DNA from: Planctomycetaceae bacterium
Lineage (GTDB): Bacteria > Planctomycetota > Planctomycetia > Pirellulales > Thermoguttaceae
Direction of reading: 5' to 3'
Assembly: GCA_031283825.1 (NCBI GenBank)
Contig: JAITAZ010000496.1
Coordinates: 1 to 15,290 of the forward strand
Length of the DNA stretch: 15,290 bases
The notes beneath the pieces were generated by a model. That model had not been told where the DNA came from and did no database searches. It saw nothing but the letters and a program-made list of their open reading frames with translations. Position 1 is the stretch's first letter. Each line of letters opens with the position of its first letter. Made by a program: the position numbers and the translations under genes. Positions 7,701-15,278 of this stretch are shown piece by piece.

Positions 7701-10700
7701 ATCCGGCGGACTAAACGATAACTCGCCGGGTCTTTTAATCAGTCGAGGAGCAAACGTTACTTCTCAACAAGGAAATGTTGCTACAGCAGACCAAAGCTAC
7801 GGTTACGTTGCAATCGACGGCAAAGATTCAACCGCCCTGTCCACAAAATGGACAATCACCGACTCCAACTTGATAATCGCCGATAAAGGAGAAGCCTACG
7901 CCCGAATCTTCAACGGCGGCTTACTCGAAACGAAAAACGCCGCAAATGGAGACATAATCATCGCTAACGATAACGGAAGTATCGCAACCGTCCGCGTTTT
8001 CGCCCCGAACTCAAAAATCGATTCCGCCCGCGACTTAACCATTAGCAAATTAAGCGGTAGCGATGGTCAACTCTTAATCTACGACGGCGCATCAGGACAC
8101 GTCGGCGGGAATATGATAATTGCCGACGAAGCCGATACACACGCACAAGTTCATATCGACGGCGCTGGCGCAAAACTCGAAGTCGAACACAGATTGACTG
8201 TCGGACGTCTTGGCTCCGCCGGAGGTTACTACAACGAAAATCGCTACGAACCCGCAACCTCAAACAACCCGACCGTCCGCGATACCGGATTCCGACTCGA
8301 CCCGCACTACTTGACAGAACCATCAGACCAATGGTGGTTTGACTCGCCCAATATGGATCTGCGGAATAACAAAAATTACGAAGGAAACGCTCCAGGTTTG
8401 GCTATAACTGACGGCGGACTAGTTGTTTCAGGCAGCGGTCTCGTCGGAGAAAGAAGCAGAGACGGAGACCTGCTCGATAGCGTCGGATACGTCCTAATCG
8501 ATAACCGCTACGGATACAACGGCGAAAACGGACGAAAAGGATACCGCTCAACTTGGCACATCAAGGAAACCGCCGGAAGTACCGAAGACCAAAACGGCGA
8601 CCTAATCATCGGACGCGAAGGAAAAGGTTTCGTCCGCGTCCGAAACGGCGGTCTGCTCGAAGTTGACGGACACACGAAATTAAATGCACACCTAAATAAT
8701 AACGACACCGCCAATTACAACTACACCGGAGTCGGTTCGCTTTACATCATCGGAAACGGCGGAAATATTCGCGCAATCCCTCACGCTGCATCGTCAACTA
8801 TCGTCCCAAGTTACGTAATACCCTACGCCGACGGAAATCGCTCGACCTGGATTAGTCATAAAGCCGCCGTACTAGGAGACACCGGAACTAATATCAACGG
8901 CGGCGAAGCAACAATCAGAATCAGCAACGGCGCTTACGGCGAAACTCACGGAATTTACGCAGGTTACGACACAAACTCAAGAGGCGAAGTTAGCGTTACC
9001 GGAAAAGCGTCTGAATTGCATATCTTCAAAGACGAACAACTCGGAAACGCCGGATACGAGTTCGTAATCAACGATATTAAAGGCTCCGGCGGACTTTCTG
9101 TCAGCGATAACGCTCTACTACAACTCCACAACGACTCAAATATTACCCTAAACGGAATGTCGCTTATCAGTCATAATTCCTTGCTGCACCTCGACAAAAA
9201 CTCAATCATCGACTCCAGACAATACAGCGTCAAAGTCGTAAACGCCCGCGTCGAAGGCGTCGGAACGCTCACAGGGGAAAGCGGCGTTACATTCCTTTAC
9301 GATTCAACTTACGCCGATTCAGTTTCAGATCCCGTTTACGACGTAATCGAAGGTAAATTCGCCTCCATCGTTACCAATCCTACATCTGCTCAAATTGATC
9401 CGGGTCTTTATTTTGGCTGGAACGCAAAAAACGAATATTACAGCAGATACGGAAAATTAACCTTCGGAGACCGTCTCACTATCGTCGGAAATGTTAATAC
9501 ATTTTTCGACGTAAATTCAGGTTGGCCCATCGCCGGCGATATGTCTATCCCGGGCGATCCAACTCATCAACTTAACGACACAATCCTTGTCAAACGCGGC
9601 GAATCCTCCACCAGTACCGCCGATATTTTAGCAACTTTGTCCGGCACGCTAAAAATTCACGCGCGTTTAACGGGATACTTTGTTGACGAGCCAAGTTTCA
9701 AAGTCGTGCAAACTGAAGGCGATGCGAAAAGCGGAACGTTTGTTCCGGGTAGAATAACGCGAATTTTCGACAAACTCGAAATCGTTCCTTGGAGATTTTT
9801 TGTAAGTCCATATCAAGAAGTCAGACGCGACGCCGACGGAAACGATTCGCTCTGGGTGTCGATGAAACTCAAGAAAAATCCGTTTGAAGAATCAAGTCAA
9901 ACTTACAACGAAAGATCAACCGGAAAAGTCTTAGACTATATTTACAACTTACGCGATGATAAATGGTTGCCGGTATTACGACACTTTTGGTATCTCGAAG
10001 ATCCCGAATTTTTAGAAATGTACCGCACGCTGTCCGGCGAAATTCGGGCGCACTCGTTAAATCTGCCGCTGCAAAATCCTTGGACGTTCAACCAAAATCG
10101 ATTCGAATTTCGACAATGCTTAAACAAATCGCATCGACACGGTTACGACAAAATAGACCAACTCGATCCTTGCGAAATGTCCAAAATGGCAAATAACGTC
10201 AACGGATGCCAAACCTACGCAGATAAATTAATAAAATGCTGGAATCGAATCAAAAAAGATATGCGAGTCTGGGGCGATTATATCTACGAACAAGCCGATT
10301 ACGATTCAGACGGAAACGCAGGAACATTCAACCTTAACCGAAACGGAATCGTCGTAGGATTCGATAAACCAACTACAGACGGAAAACAACTTTTCGGTAT
10401 GCAATTCGCTTTCGTCAGAGGAGAAATAGACGCCTCCCTTTCTGAAGCTAAAGTCGATGATTTCAATTTTGGAATTTATCACAATAGAAAAATCCGCAGC
10501 GTTTTTCAGTGGAATAATTATCTCGGCATGGGAGTTGAAAATTATCGCACGCGCCGCTCGCTCGGCAGCGGATTAGCTTACTACAACTGGGTTTGGGATA
10601 CGCCAGACGGCTTGCCAACAAGCGATGCAGACGACGGACATTACGAATACAGCAACGAATTGTACAACGGAAACTTAAACGCTAAATTCACTGGTTATAG

Positions 10701-11190
10701 CTTTTACGCTAATACTGAATTTTCGCGTCCGTTTATTCTTGGCTCGTGCAATCAATACATGATTAAACCATACGCCGCTTTAGACTTAACATCAGTTTGG
10801 CAAAATTCCGCGTCAGAATCAGGTTCGTTCAAAGGCGCTGAATTCGTAAGACTAGACTTCTACTCAACCGCCTACATAAAAACTTACGGAAGAACCGGAA
10901 TACTATTTGAAAGAAACGGAGATAACTGTAATCTACACGCAGGTTTATCATACGCTTTCCAACTAGGCGGAAGACATTACTCAAACGTTGACAATAAATT
11001 CCAATTCGGCGGAGAAAAATTTAATATCCGAAGCGTCGATACCGGCAACGATTTTTTGAATCTAAATTGCGGCGTTGAATGGTATCTCGGCAAAAAGAAA
11101 AATAGATTTTTCACGCTGAATTATCAAGCTATGTTCGGAAAAAATATCACCGCCCAAGCCGCTCAAGTCGGTTATCAGTATAAGTTTTAG
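4726..11190 (+). CDS. Giant autotransporter (type Va secretion) with modular beta-repeat passenger
   Basis: This is a 2154-residue surface protein. A hydrophobic segment at about 91-107 followed by GELLAQ looks like a signal peptide. It is preceded by an unusual 83-residue extension, and an internal ATG at 4975 (M84) would give an ordinary signal peptide. The passenger begins Gly/Trp/Ser-rich, then shows autotransporter-type strand repeats (NGTGTLILD; GTVNQTGGTWT and relatives). Three large modules of about 210-250 residues start near 681, 929 and 1140. Each has a VDGVGS-like opening, an AGGYY-like motif, WF.SPN and PGL.I. A linker carries LSGE at 1769-1772, a motif also in the neighbouring autotransporter. 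Four cysteines follow (1798, 1816, 1828, 1838). The barrel spans about 1846-2154 and ends QVGYQYKF, with the terminal Phe expected of a BAM substrate. The passenger is presumably displayed or released at the cell surface; its ligand is unknown. It is a tandem neighbour and partial paralogue of the gene at 11688. Confidence 0.88.
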   Translation: MSKIHTPKILKDTPANQTHPKRKYFTTDNARIFNNYPPTNISINLEIINSANYKKLADTKISDDFKKFADNSKSIRVINTNSSMRFINRIVAYIAVTLVLVCTFGIFLTSGELLAQTTTRIHINEQEYRTQYYTSGIGGWGNWSGWSDGGGSSYTGTDYGYNYFANVAGLISLAGTNYTAGGIVELCTDIKGNAYHTNTYQSGYSYEYRSGWNTGTASRSSVGGNLNVNGNAAVTLLNTLVNVGTSSTPFTITTMNKNGTGTLILDRNSNSALYLNSTTFTGNGGSFIIGNSNSVQYTSTTSNVGSTSGFNTTINSGSTWTAGNLTAHDYFNINGSGIINASTTTISGTTTSGIANFNTGPLAVGVAAGDGNFIVTSGNIATTTANIANSNHNGLIRLNGAGVNWSTSGLVNVGNTGNNNTGTIDVISGVWNANNQINIANTAGGNGIVNLAPNGTWNATNQTVNVGLNGIGTVNQTGGTWTNNNSNIGVNNGSKGYVRQSGGTWTNNHTRVGIAAGALGDINQSGGTHTDQDAVIAVSGVGNVSVHGNGTQWITNDQNGLSNDSAIIGQNIGSNGIVSIFDNATWAIGDSSNTDNLVTAYEGKGELNVYSNAKVNVAGEHRIADGAASYGTDRVHSGGELNISGETKTGLSGAAQLKVYNGGKVNIAENHLVGLYNGGYGSVQVDGVGSVMNIDGVFSVGHESGTAGGYYVYYPENSRDSTYGVNFNNAGKTTYDANSLGGGSYKDPETWLGSPNLDLRLNDPNWNMISEDAPGLAITAGGVVNVHGADGVKIANYGNSYGYVLLDSKNSGTGRSTLNIDNDLTMGVLASNHNNDNAYVRIINGSLISVGGQAIIANAEGTKVNVRVNGSQGSNNASLEIAKDLTVAKGVANNSATEGNLYVYDKGNVEVGKGGTANMTIAETNNTYGRVHVDGVGSKITVNGLLTVAKEGNAGGRYKRTPDGNPNNDHINNPSHLGTWFDSPNTLTNLTLSGGLNDNSPGLLISRGANVTSQQGNVATADQSYGYVAIDGKDSTALSTKWTITDSNLIIADKGEAYARIFNGGLLETKNAANGDIIIANDNGSIATVRVFAPNSKIDSARDLTISKLSGSDGQLLIYDGASGHVGGNMIIADEADTHAQVHIDGAGAKLEVEHRLTVGRLGSAGGYYNENRYEPATSNNPTVRDTGFRLDPHYLTEPSDQWWFDSPNMDLRNNKNYEGNAPGLAITDGGLVVSGSGLVGERSRDGDLLDSVGYVLIDNRYGYNGENGRKGYRSTWHIKETAGSTEDQNGDLIIGREGKGFVRVRNGGLLEVDGHTKLNAHLNNNDTANYNYTGVGSLYIIGNGGNIRAIPHAASSTIVPSYVIPYADGNRSTWISHKAAVLGDTGTNINGGEATIRISNGAYGETHGIYAGYDTNSRGEVSVTGKASELHIFKDEQLGNAGYEFVINDIKGSGGLSVSDNALLQLHNDSNITLNGMSLISHNSLLHLDKNSIIDSRQYSVKVVNARVEGVGTLTGESGVTFLYDSTYADSVSDPVYDVIEGKFASIVTNPTSAQIDPGLYFGWNAKNEYYSRYGKLTFGDRLTIVGNVNTFFDVNSGWPIAGDMSIPGDPTHQLNDTILVKRGESSTSTADILATLSGTLKIHARLTGYFVDEPSFKVVQTEGDAKSGTFVPGRITRIFDKLEIVPWRFFVSPYQEVRRDADGNDSLWVSMKLKKNPFEESSQTYNERSTGKVLDYIYNLRDDKWLPVLRHFWYLEDPEFLEMYRTLSGEIRAHSLNLPLQNPWTFNQNRFEFRQCLNKSHRHGYDKIDQLDPCEMSKMANNVNGCQTYADKLIKCWNRIKKDMRVWGDYIYEQADYDSDGNAGTFNLNRNGIVVGFDKPTTDGKQLFGMQFAFVRGEIDASLSEAKVDDFNFGIYHNRKIRSVFQWNNYLGMGVENYRTRRSLGSGLAYYNWVWDTPDGLPTSDADDGHYEYSNELYNGNLNAKFTGYSFYANTEFSRPFILGSCNQYMIKPYAALDLTSVWQNSASESGSFKGAEFVRLDFYSTAYIKTYGRTGILFERNGDNCNLHAGLSYAFQLGGRHYSNVDNKFQFGGEKFNIRSVDTGNDFLNLNCGVEWYLGKKKNRFFTLNYQAMFGKNITAQAAQVGYQYKF

Positions 11191-11308
11191 TTGTAGTAGT
11201 AGAGAGAATGTCGAGAAATTTAATATTAGAGAAATAGATTTAACATAATTATCCCGTAAGTCGTAACATAATCAATAATTACTTTTGTAGAACGCTAGAA
11301 AATATTTT
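11191..11308. other. Spacer after the giant autotransporter
   Basis: This is the start of the 497 bp gap between the two autotransporter genes. It opens with a short TAG-rich run and contains no convincing intrinsic terminator. The rest of the gap is taken up by the repeats listed below. Confidence 0.4.
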
Positions 11309-11390
11309 GTAACTATTCAGTAGAATTTTTTAAACGCGAATAATAGCTGATTTGACTGATAAATACAGACAAATAAAGAAAATGACGCAT
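11309..11390 (-). repeat. Dispersed ~100 bp intergenic repeat, copy 2 (inverted, shortened)
   Basis: Read on the minus strand, this matches copy 1 (151-250). It contains atcagtcaaat, then tattattcgcgttta, then aaaaaattc and a diverged end motif. The tandem duplication inside copy 1 is absent here, so this copy may be closer to the basic unit. Together with 11485-11581 it forms an inverted pair in the gap between the autotransporter genes. Confidence 0.65.
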
Positions 11391-11484
11391 CGTAAACAGA
11401 TGAAATATTTTTATGTAAATTAAGTATAAAAAGTTTTTTCCATAAAATTACCCAATCGAATAATTTTATTAATTTGAAATAAAT

Positions 11485-11581
11485 CATCATTTGCATTTTC
11501 CGAGATTATCCGTGTTTAAAAAATAATCCTACAAAATAGTTACAACACAAAATCCAAAACAAATTTTCCGCTTGATATTAC
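11485..11581 (+). repeat. Dispersed ~100 bp intergenic repeat, copy 3
   Basis: Both ends resemble copy 1: catcatttgcattttccgag at the start and ttccgcttgatattac at the end, with attatccgtgttta between. It has the same orientation as copy 1 and lies upstream of a plus-strand gene, about 107 bp before the ATG at 11688. Confidence 0.65.
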
Positions 11582-11583
11582 AT

Positions 11584-11635
<52 letters not shown>

Positions 11636-11687
11636 CAAAAAATAATCGTTACAAAAATTCAAAACATCAAACCAAGCGTTATTTAAT

Positions 11688-14600
11688 ATGAAACCTAAAT
11701 TCCAAAAACAATATAATCAGTTACGACTGATAATAACTACCATTACAATAGCGGCGTTATTATTCGTGCTATTTCGGAGTCTGGTCGAAAACGGCGGGCA
11801 TCAATTACTCGCCGCCGACCCTAGACCGTTGCACAATTCGCCGAACATAGTCAAACCTCCACAAAGTGCTGGATACTCGGTGTTTGCAGTCGATGATCAC
11901 CATGAACTCAATACAGTTTTATCGAACTCCGCAGTTCTCAATAAATGGATAAAACTTGAAGACAACATTTCCGTACCCGGAACAATGCAGTTTCTTTTAC
12001 CAGATAACGGCAACTTGGTAATCGATCTCGGAATGCATAACTTACAAACGGGTTCTAATTTTTATTTCGATTCCAATGCACCGTCTAACGTAACGATAAT
12101 CGGCAGCACGATGATCGCTAACGGCGGTATGCAACTTCACGGCGAAACTACTCTCAACTATTTCGGAACCTACAGCTTCGGTCGCGCTGATATTTTAGCC
12201 TCCGACGCAACCGATAACGTAACATTCAATCTTACCGGTATCCACTCGCGTTTAGACGCAACCAATACAATCCCGAAATTCGTCAACGTCCTGCCGACAG
12301 CGATTGCCAACTACGAAACCGGCACAATCGTTCTCGGCGAATCCGGCAAAGCAACAATCAATTTATCCTCTGGAAACGACGCCGAAAGCGGAGAAATTAT
12401 CGTCGGCGCTAAAGCCAACTCAAAAGGAGAACTCAACCTATCTGGAATTTACGAAGTTGACGACATTTATAATCCAGAAAAAATGATTAAAAAATCAACT
12501 ACCTGGAATAACACCGGAACGCTTTACATCGGTTATCTCGGAGAAGGCGAAGCAAATATTACTAGCGGCGCTGTTTTTAAAGCAGGATCAATCGGAATCG
12601 GAATCGATTCAGACGCCGGCAATACAGGAAAAGGCGTCTTGAATGTCGAAGGAATCGGAGATTTTATCGACAAAACGAAAAGCCAAAGTTTCCTCGTTGT
12701 CAAAGGCGAACTAATAAACGCAAAAGATCGCGATTACATCGCTGAAACAGAATTTTTCAATACCGATACAACTCGCATTTATATCTACGGTCGCGACGAC
12801 GAAATCAAACAGCCAAACGATAAACACGCCGGATTTTTAGACCCGACAACCGGAAGAAATACGCTGAAATCAATTGGAAACGGAACAATGAATATCACAA
12901 ACGGCACTATTATTCACTTCGACGAAACTAAAACCGTCTCCGGCGAACCGTCGAATTATACGCCGAAAATTACTCTCGGCGCAGGCGATAGCTTTGTTGA
13001 CAACTCAATTATCATCGGCGCGAGAGACGCAATCAACGGAGATTCAGACAACGACGGAAAACCAGACCCCGATAAATTCGACGACGTCGGTTTAATAGAC
13101 GGCACCGATTTAACCGGATCGCTGCAAGCTAACACGTTGACTTTCAGAAATAACGCCGTCTTACAAGGCAATTTGAAAATTCATATTGGAGAAAATATTT
13201 TTAGAACCGGTTCGGTTTTAACTCCGGGTTTTGGTTCTTACGATTTATATTTGCCGTCGAGTAAAGTTACGGATCAAGAACGATTCGGGCGAGTCGAGTT
13301 GAAAAATAATTTGTTCAAACACGAAACCGACGCAACGACGATAATCGATTTTGGCGTTCATGGAGATCAAAATTATGGTTCTGATCCGTCGAAACAAACG
13401 GCGTATCCGAATGGCGGCGATAATTACGGCTATGCGGACAATGAGTATTATCAAGGTAGAGATTTGATAACGGTCGAAGGCAATGCGAGTCTGGCGGGCG
13501 ATGCGTATTTCAGACCGCAGACGGGATATTATTCGGACAAGATTAAAGTTGATTTCATTCGGGCAAGCGGAACAATTGACGGTCAATATGAGAGGTTGCA
13601 TTTATATCCGTACAGATGGTTTAGGAATCCAGAGTTGTTGAATGACAACCAGATGAATATGTTGGTTGCGGATAGAAATGTAACGCCGTTTACGGATGTT
13701 GCGAGAAGTTTTAATCAGCGCGGGGTTGGCGGTGCGTTGAACAGAATTTATAACGATCAGAGCAATGATAAATGGCTGCCGATTTTGAATTGGTTTTGGT
13801 TGATGAACGACGAGCAGTTGCGGGAGGCGGAGAGATTATTGAGCGGCGAGTTGAAGGCGTCGTCGTTTTATATGCCTCTTCGTTCAGCGTGGAAGTATGG
13901 ATTTGAGCGGGTTAATTGGAGCGAGGTTGGACGAAAGGTATATTTTGGTCAGCAGGATTCGTTTAATCCGCAGATAAAGAAGAGCGCTTTTTGGGCGACG
14001 TCGTTTTTTGATTATATGAGTATAGACGACGATCACAATGTATCATCGATAGCGACTCAGCGGGTATCTTTTATGACTGGATATGACAGGGCGTTGCCGT
14101 CGTTTTGTGATGTTGGCGGTTTTAGTGATTCTGCGTTTGGGGTGATATTTTCTTATTCTCAGCCGAAGATGGATCAGGCGGGGTGTCGGGTTATAGCGGA
14201 TGATTATTTGGTTGGGTTTCATTTTGGGACGCGGGTTTATTCGGAGTATGAGTTGAAAACGTGGGTGGGCGTTGGTTCTCAGCGATATAAGTTGGAGCGT
14301 CATATTCCGGTTCCGGGTTATGATCCGTTGTTGTATTCGGAGTATAAGGGGAACAGCGTATCGGGTAGTATTCAGGCGTCTCGACCGGTTAAGTGGTATG
14401 GGATAATGTTTAGACCTCTTTTGGGACTTGACATAAACTATATCAAGCAGAATTCGAAGGTAGAGTCGTATGGGGACGATGTGATGCGGCAGGTTGCGTT
14501 GCGTTATTATGGTTCGGACTGGTTTCAGACGTTTGGTAGAGTCGGGTTGAGGGTTGACAGTAGCAAGCGTAAGATTTATGGACGAGTATGTAATTTAACG

Positions 14601-14855
14601 GCGTCGATTGGTTATTCGTATTTATTGTGCGGGGATCAAGCACCAGAGAGCGTTCATGAGTTTGCGTATGCCGGCGGCGGCAAGTTTAAAATCTTGGGCA
14701 ACAATTTAGGCAGAAGCTTTGTGAATGTTGACGTAGGCGGACAATTGCATTTGAACAAGGACAAGAATCGTTTTATTTATATCATGTACAATTCCAACTA
14801 TGGCAAATACATGAATGCTCATGCGATGTCCGTAGGCTATCAATTTATGTTTTAG
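11688..14855 (+). CDS. Autotransporter (type Va secretion) with beta-repeat passenger
   Basis: This is a 1055-residue surface protein. The N-terminus is basic, with a hydrophobic core at about 14-29 and a likely cleavage near LLAAD (41-44). The passenger has Gly-rich strand repeats (SGEIIVGAKANSKGELNLSG; GTLYIGYLGEGEANITSG). A short acidic stretch at 452-466 (DSDNDGKPDPDKFDD) resembles a calcium-binding thrombospondin-3-type loop. The junction region carries LSGE at 718-721 in a context closely matching the upstream giant protein (DKWLPIL..FW, then LLSGELKAS), so the two are paralogues here. The barrel spans about 766-1055 and ends SVGYQFMF, with the terminal Phe typical of BAM substrates. 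It lacks the four-cysteine linker of its neighbour. Codon use changes around 13,180: the passenger half prefers A/C-ending codons, the barrel half T/G-ending ones, especially TTG for Leu. No Shine-Dalgarno sequence is seen; the start context is tttaatATG. The ligand or activity of the passenger is unknown. Confidence 0.88.
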   Translation: MKPKFQKQYNQLRLIITTITIAALLFVLFRSLVENGGHQLLAADPRPLHNSPNIVKPPQSAGYSVFAVDDHHELNTVLSNSAVLNKWIKLEDNISVPGTMQFLLPDNGNLVIDLGMHNLQTGSNFYFDSNAPSNVTIIGSTMIANGGMQLHGETTLNYFGTYSFGRADILASDATDNVTFNLTGIHSRLDATNTIPKFVNVLPTAIANYETGTIVLGESGKATINLSSGNDAESGEIIVGAKANSKGELNLSGIYEVDDIYNPEKMIKKSTTWNNTGTLYIGYLGEGEANITSGAVFKAGSIGIGIDSDAGNTGKGVLNVEGIGDFIDKTKSQSFLVVKGELINAKDRDYIAETEFFNTDTTRIYIYGRDDEIKQPNDKHAGFLDPTTGRNTLKSIGNGTMNITNGTIIHFDETKTVSGEPSNYTPKITLGAGDSFVDNSIIIGARDAINGDSDNDGKPDPDKFDDVGLIDGTDLTGSLQANTLTFRNNAVLQGNLKIHIGENIFRTGSVLTPGFGSYDLYLPSSKVTDQERFGRVELKNNLFKHETDATTIIDFGVHGDQNYGSDPSKQTAYPNGGDNYGYADNEYYQGRDLITVEGNASLAGDAYFRPQTGYYSDKIKVDFIRASGTIDGQYERLHLYPYRWFRNPELLNDNQMNMLVADRNVTPFTDVARSFNQRGVGGALNRIYNDQSNDKWLPILNWFWLMNDEQLREAERLLSGELKASSFYMPLRSAWKYGFERVNWSEVGRKVYFGQQDSFNPQIKKSAFWATSFFDYMSIDDDHNVSSIATQRVSFMTGYDRALPSFCDVGGFSDSAFGVIFSYSQPKMDQAGCRVIADDYLVGFHFGTRVYSEYELKTWVGVGSQRYKLERHIPVPGYDPLLYSEYKGNSVSGSIQASRPVKWYGIMFRPLLGLDINYIKQNSKVESYGDDVMRQVALRYYGSDWFQTFGRVGLRVDSSKRKIYGRVCNLTASIGYSYLLCGDQAPESVHEFAYAGGGKFKILGNNLGRSFVNVDVGGQLHLNKDKNRFIYIMYNSNYGKYMNAHAMSVGYQFMF

Positions 14856-14867
14856 ATAAGCGGATTA

Positions 14868-14894
14868 TAACCGTTCACGGTTTTTTAAAAAACC
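14868..14894 (+). terminator. Candidate intrinsic terminator and right arm of the bracketing inverted repeat
   Basis: The core aaccgttcacggtt can form a 6 bp stem and runs straight into six T residues, 12 bp after the TAG stop codon. This fits a short intrinsic terminator for the autotransporter gene. It overlaps a perfect 16 bp palindrome, ggttttttaaaaaacc, at 14879-14894. Bases 14868-14889 are the exact reverse complement of 11614-11635. The stem is short, so termination would be weak. Confidence 0.45.
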
Positions 14895-14908
14895 ATATTA
14901 TTTTTTTG

Positions 14909-14990
14909 GGTAACCGTTCACGTTCAAAAGAAAAAATCCTACGCCCTTTCAGGGCTTATAAAATTTTTCGCTTGAGCGTGAACGGTTACC
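14909..14990. repeat. Nested palindromic element (82 bp)
   Basis: The outer arms are ggtaaccgttcacg at 14909-14922 and its exact reverse complement at 14977-14990. Similarity continues inward to about 22 bp with a few mismatches. A central hairpin, gccctttcagggc, lies at 14943-14955. The transcript could fold into a long stem-loop with a second stem at its tip. It is followed by accgttttt, so it might also aid transcription termination. No coding capacity is present. Confidence 0.7.
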
Positions 14991-15016
14991 GTTTTTGAAT
15001 TGCTAAACCCAATGTA

Positions 15017-15229
15017 GAGACGCAATGCTTTGCGTCTCTATCGATGATCTTTTGATCGAATTTAGGCTAAGCCAACAATGAGACGCAAGGCATTGCGTCT
15101 CTATCGGTGATCTTTTGATCGAATTTAGGCTAAGCCAACAATGAGACGCAATGCTTTGCGTCTCTATCGGTGATCTTTTGATCGAATTTAGGCTAAGCCA
15201 ACAATGAGACGCAAGGCATTGCGTCTCTA
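15017..15229. repeat. Four tandem 63 bp repeats with alternating palindromic cores
   Basis: Units start at 15017, 15080, 15143 and 15206, exactly 63 bp apart; the last has only the palindrome. Each unit opens with a near-perfect palindrome, gagacgca....tgcgtctc. A conserved spacer follows, containing gatcttttgatc and ggctaagccaacaat. The centre of the palindrome alternates: units 1 and 3 read gcaatgctttgc, while units 2 and 4 read gcaaggcattgc, close to the reverse complement of the first type. From memory, GAGACGCAA-type palindromes are common dispersed repeats in several bacterial groups. Because 63 is divisible by 3, an artefactual open frame runs through the array on the minus strand. Confidence 0.85.
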
Positions 15230-15278
15230 CAATTATTAATTTGTAAATATTCACGTTTTATTTTTTCGATAAAAAAAT

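Noticed and set aside
15017..15229. CRISPR array
   Set aside because: The full 63 bp unit, including the stretch between palindromes, is conserved in every copy. There are no unique spacers and no cas genes nearby.
15003..15254. Minus-strand 83-codon open frame with repeated 21-residue units
   Set aside because: It is a translation of the 63 bp tandem repeat, open only because the period is a multiple of three and the copies are nearly identical.
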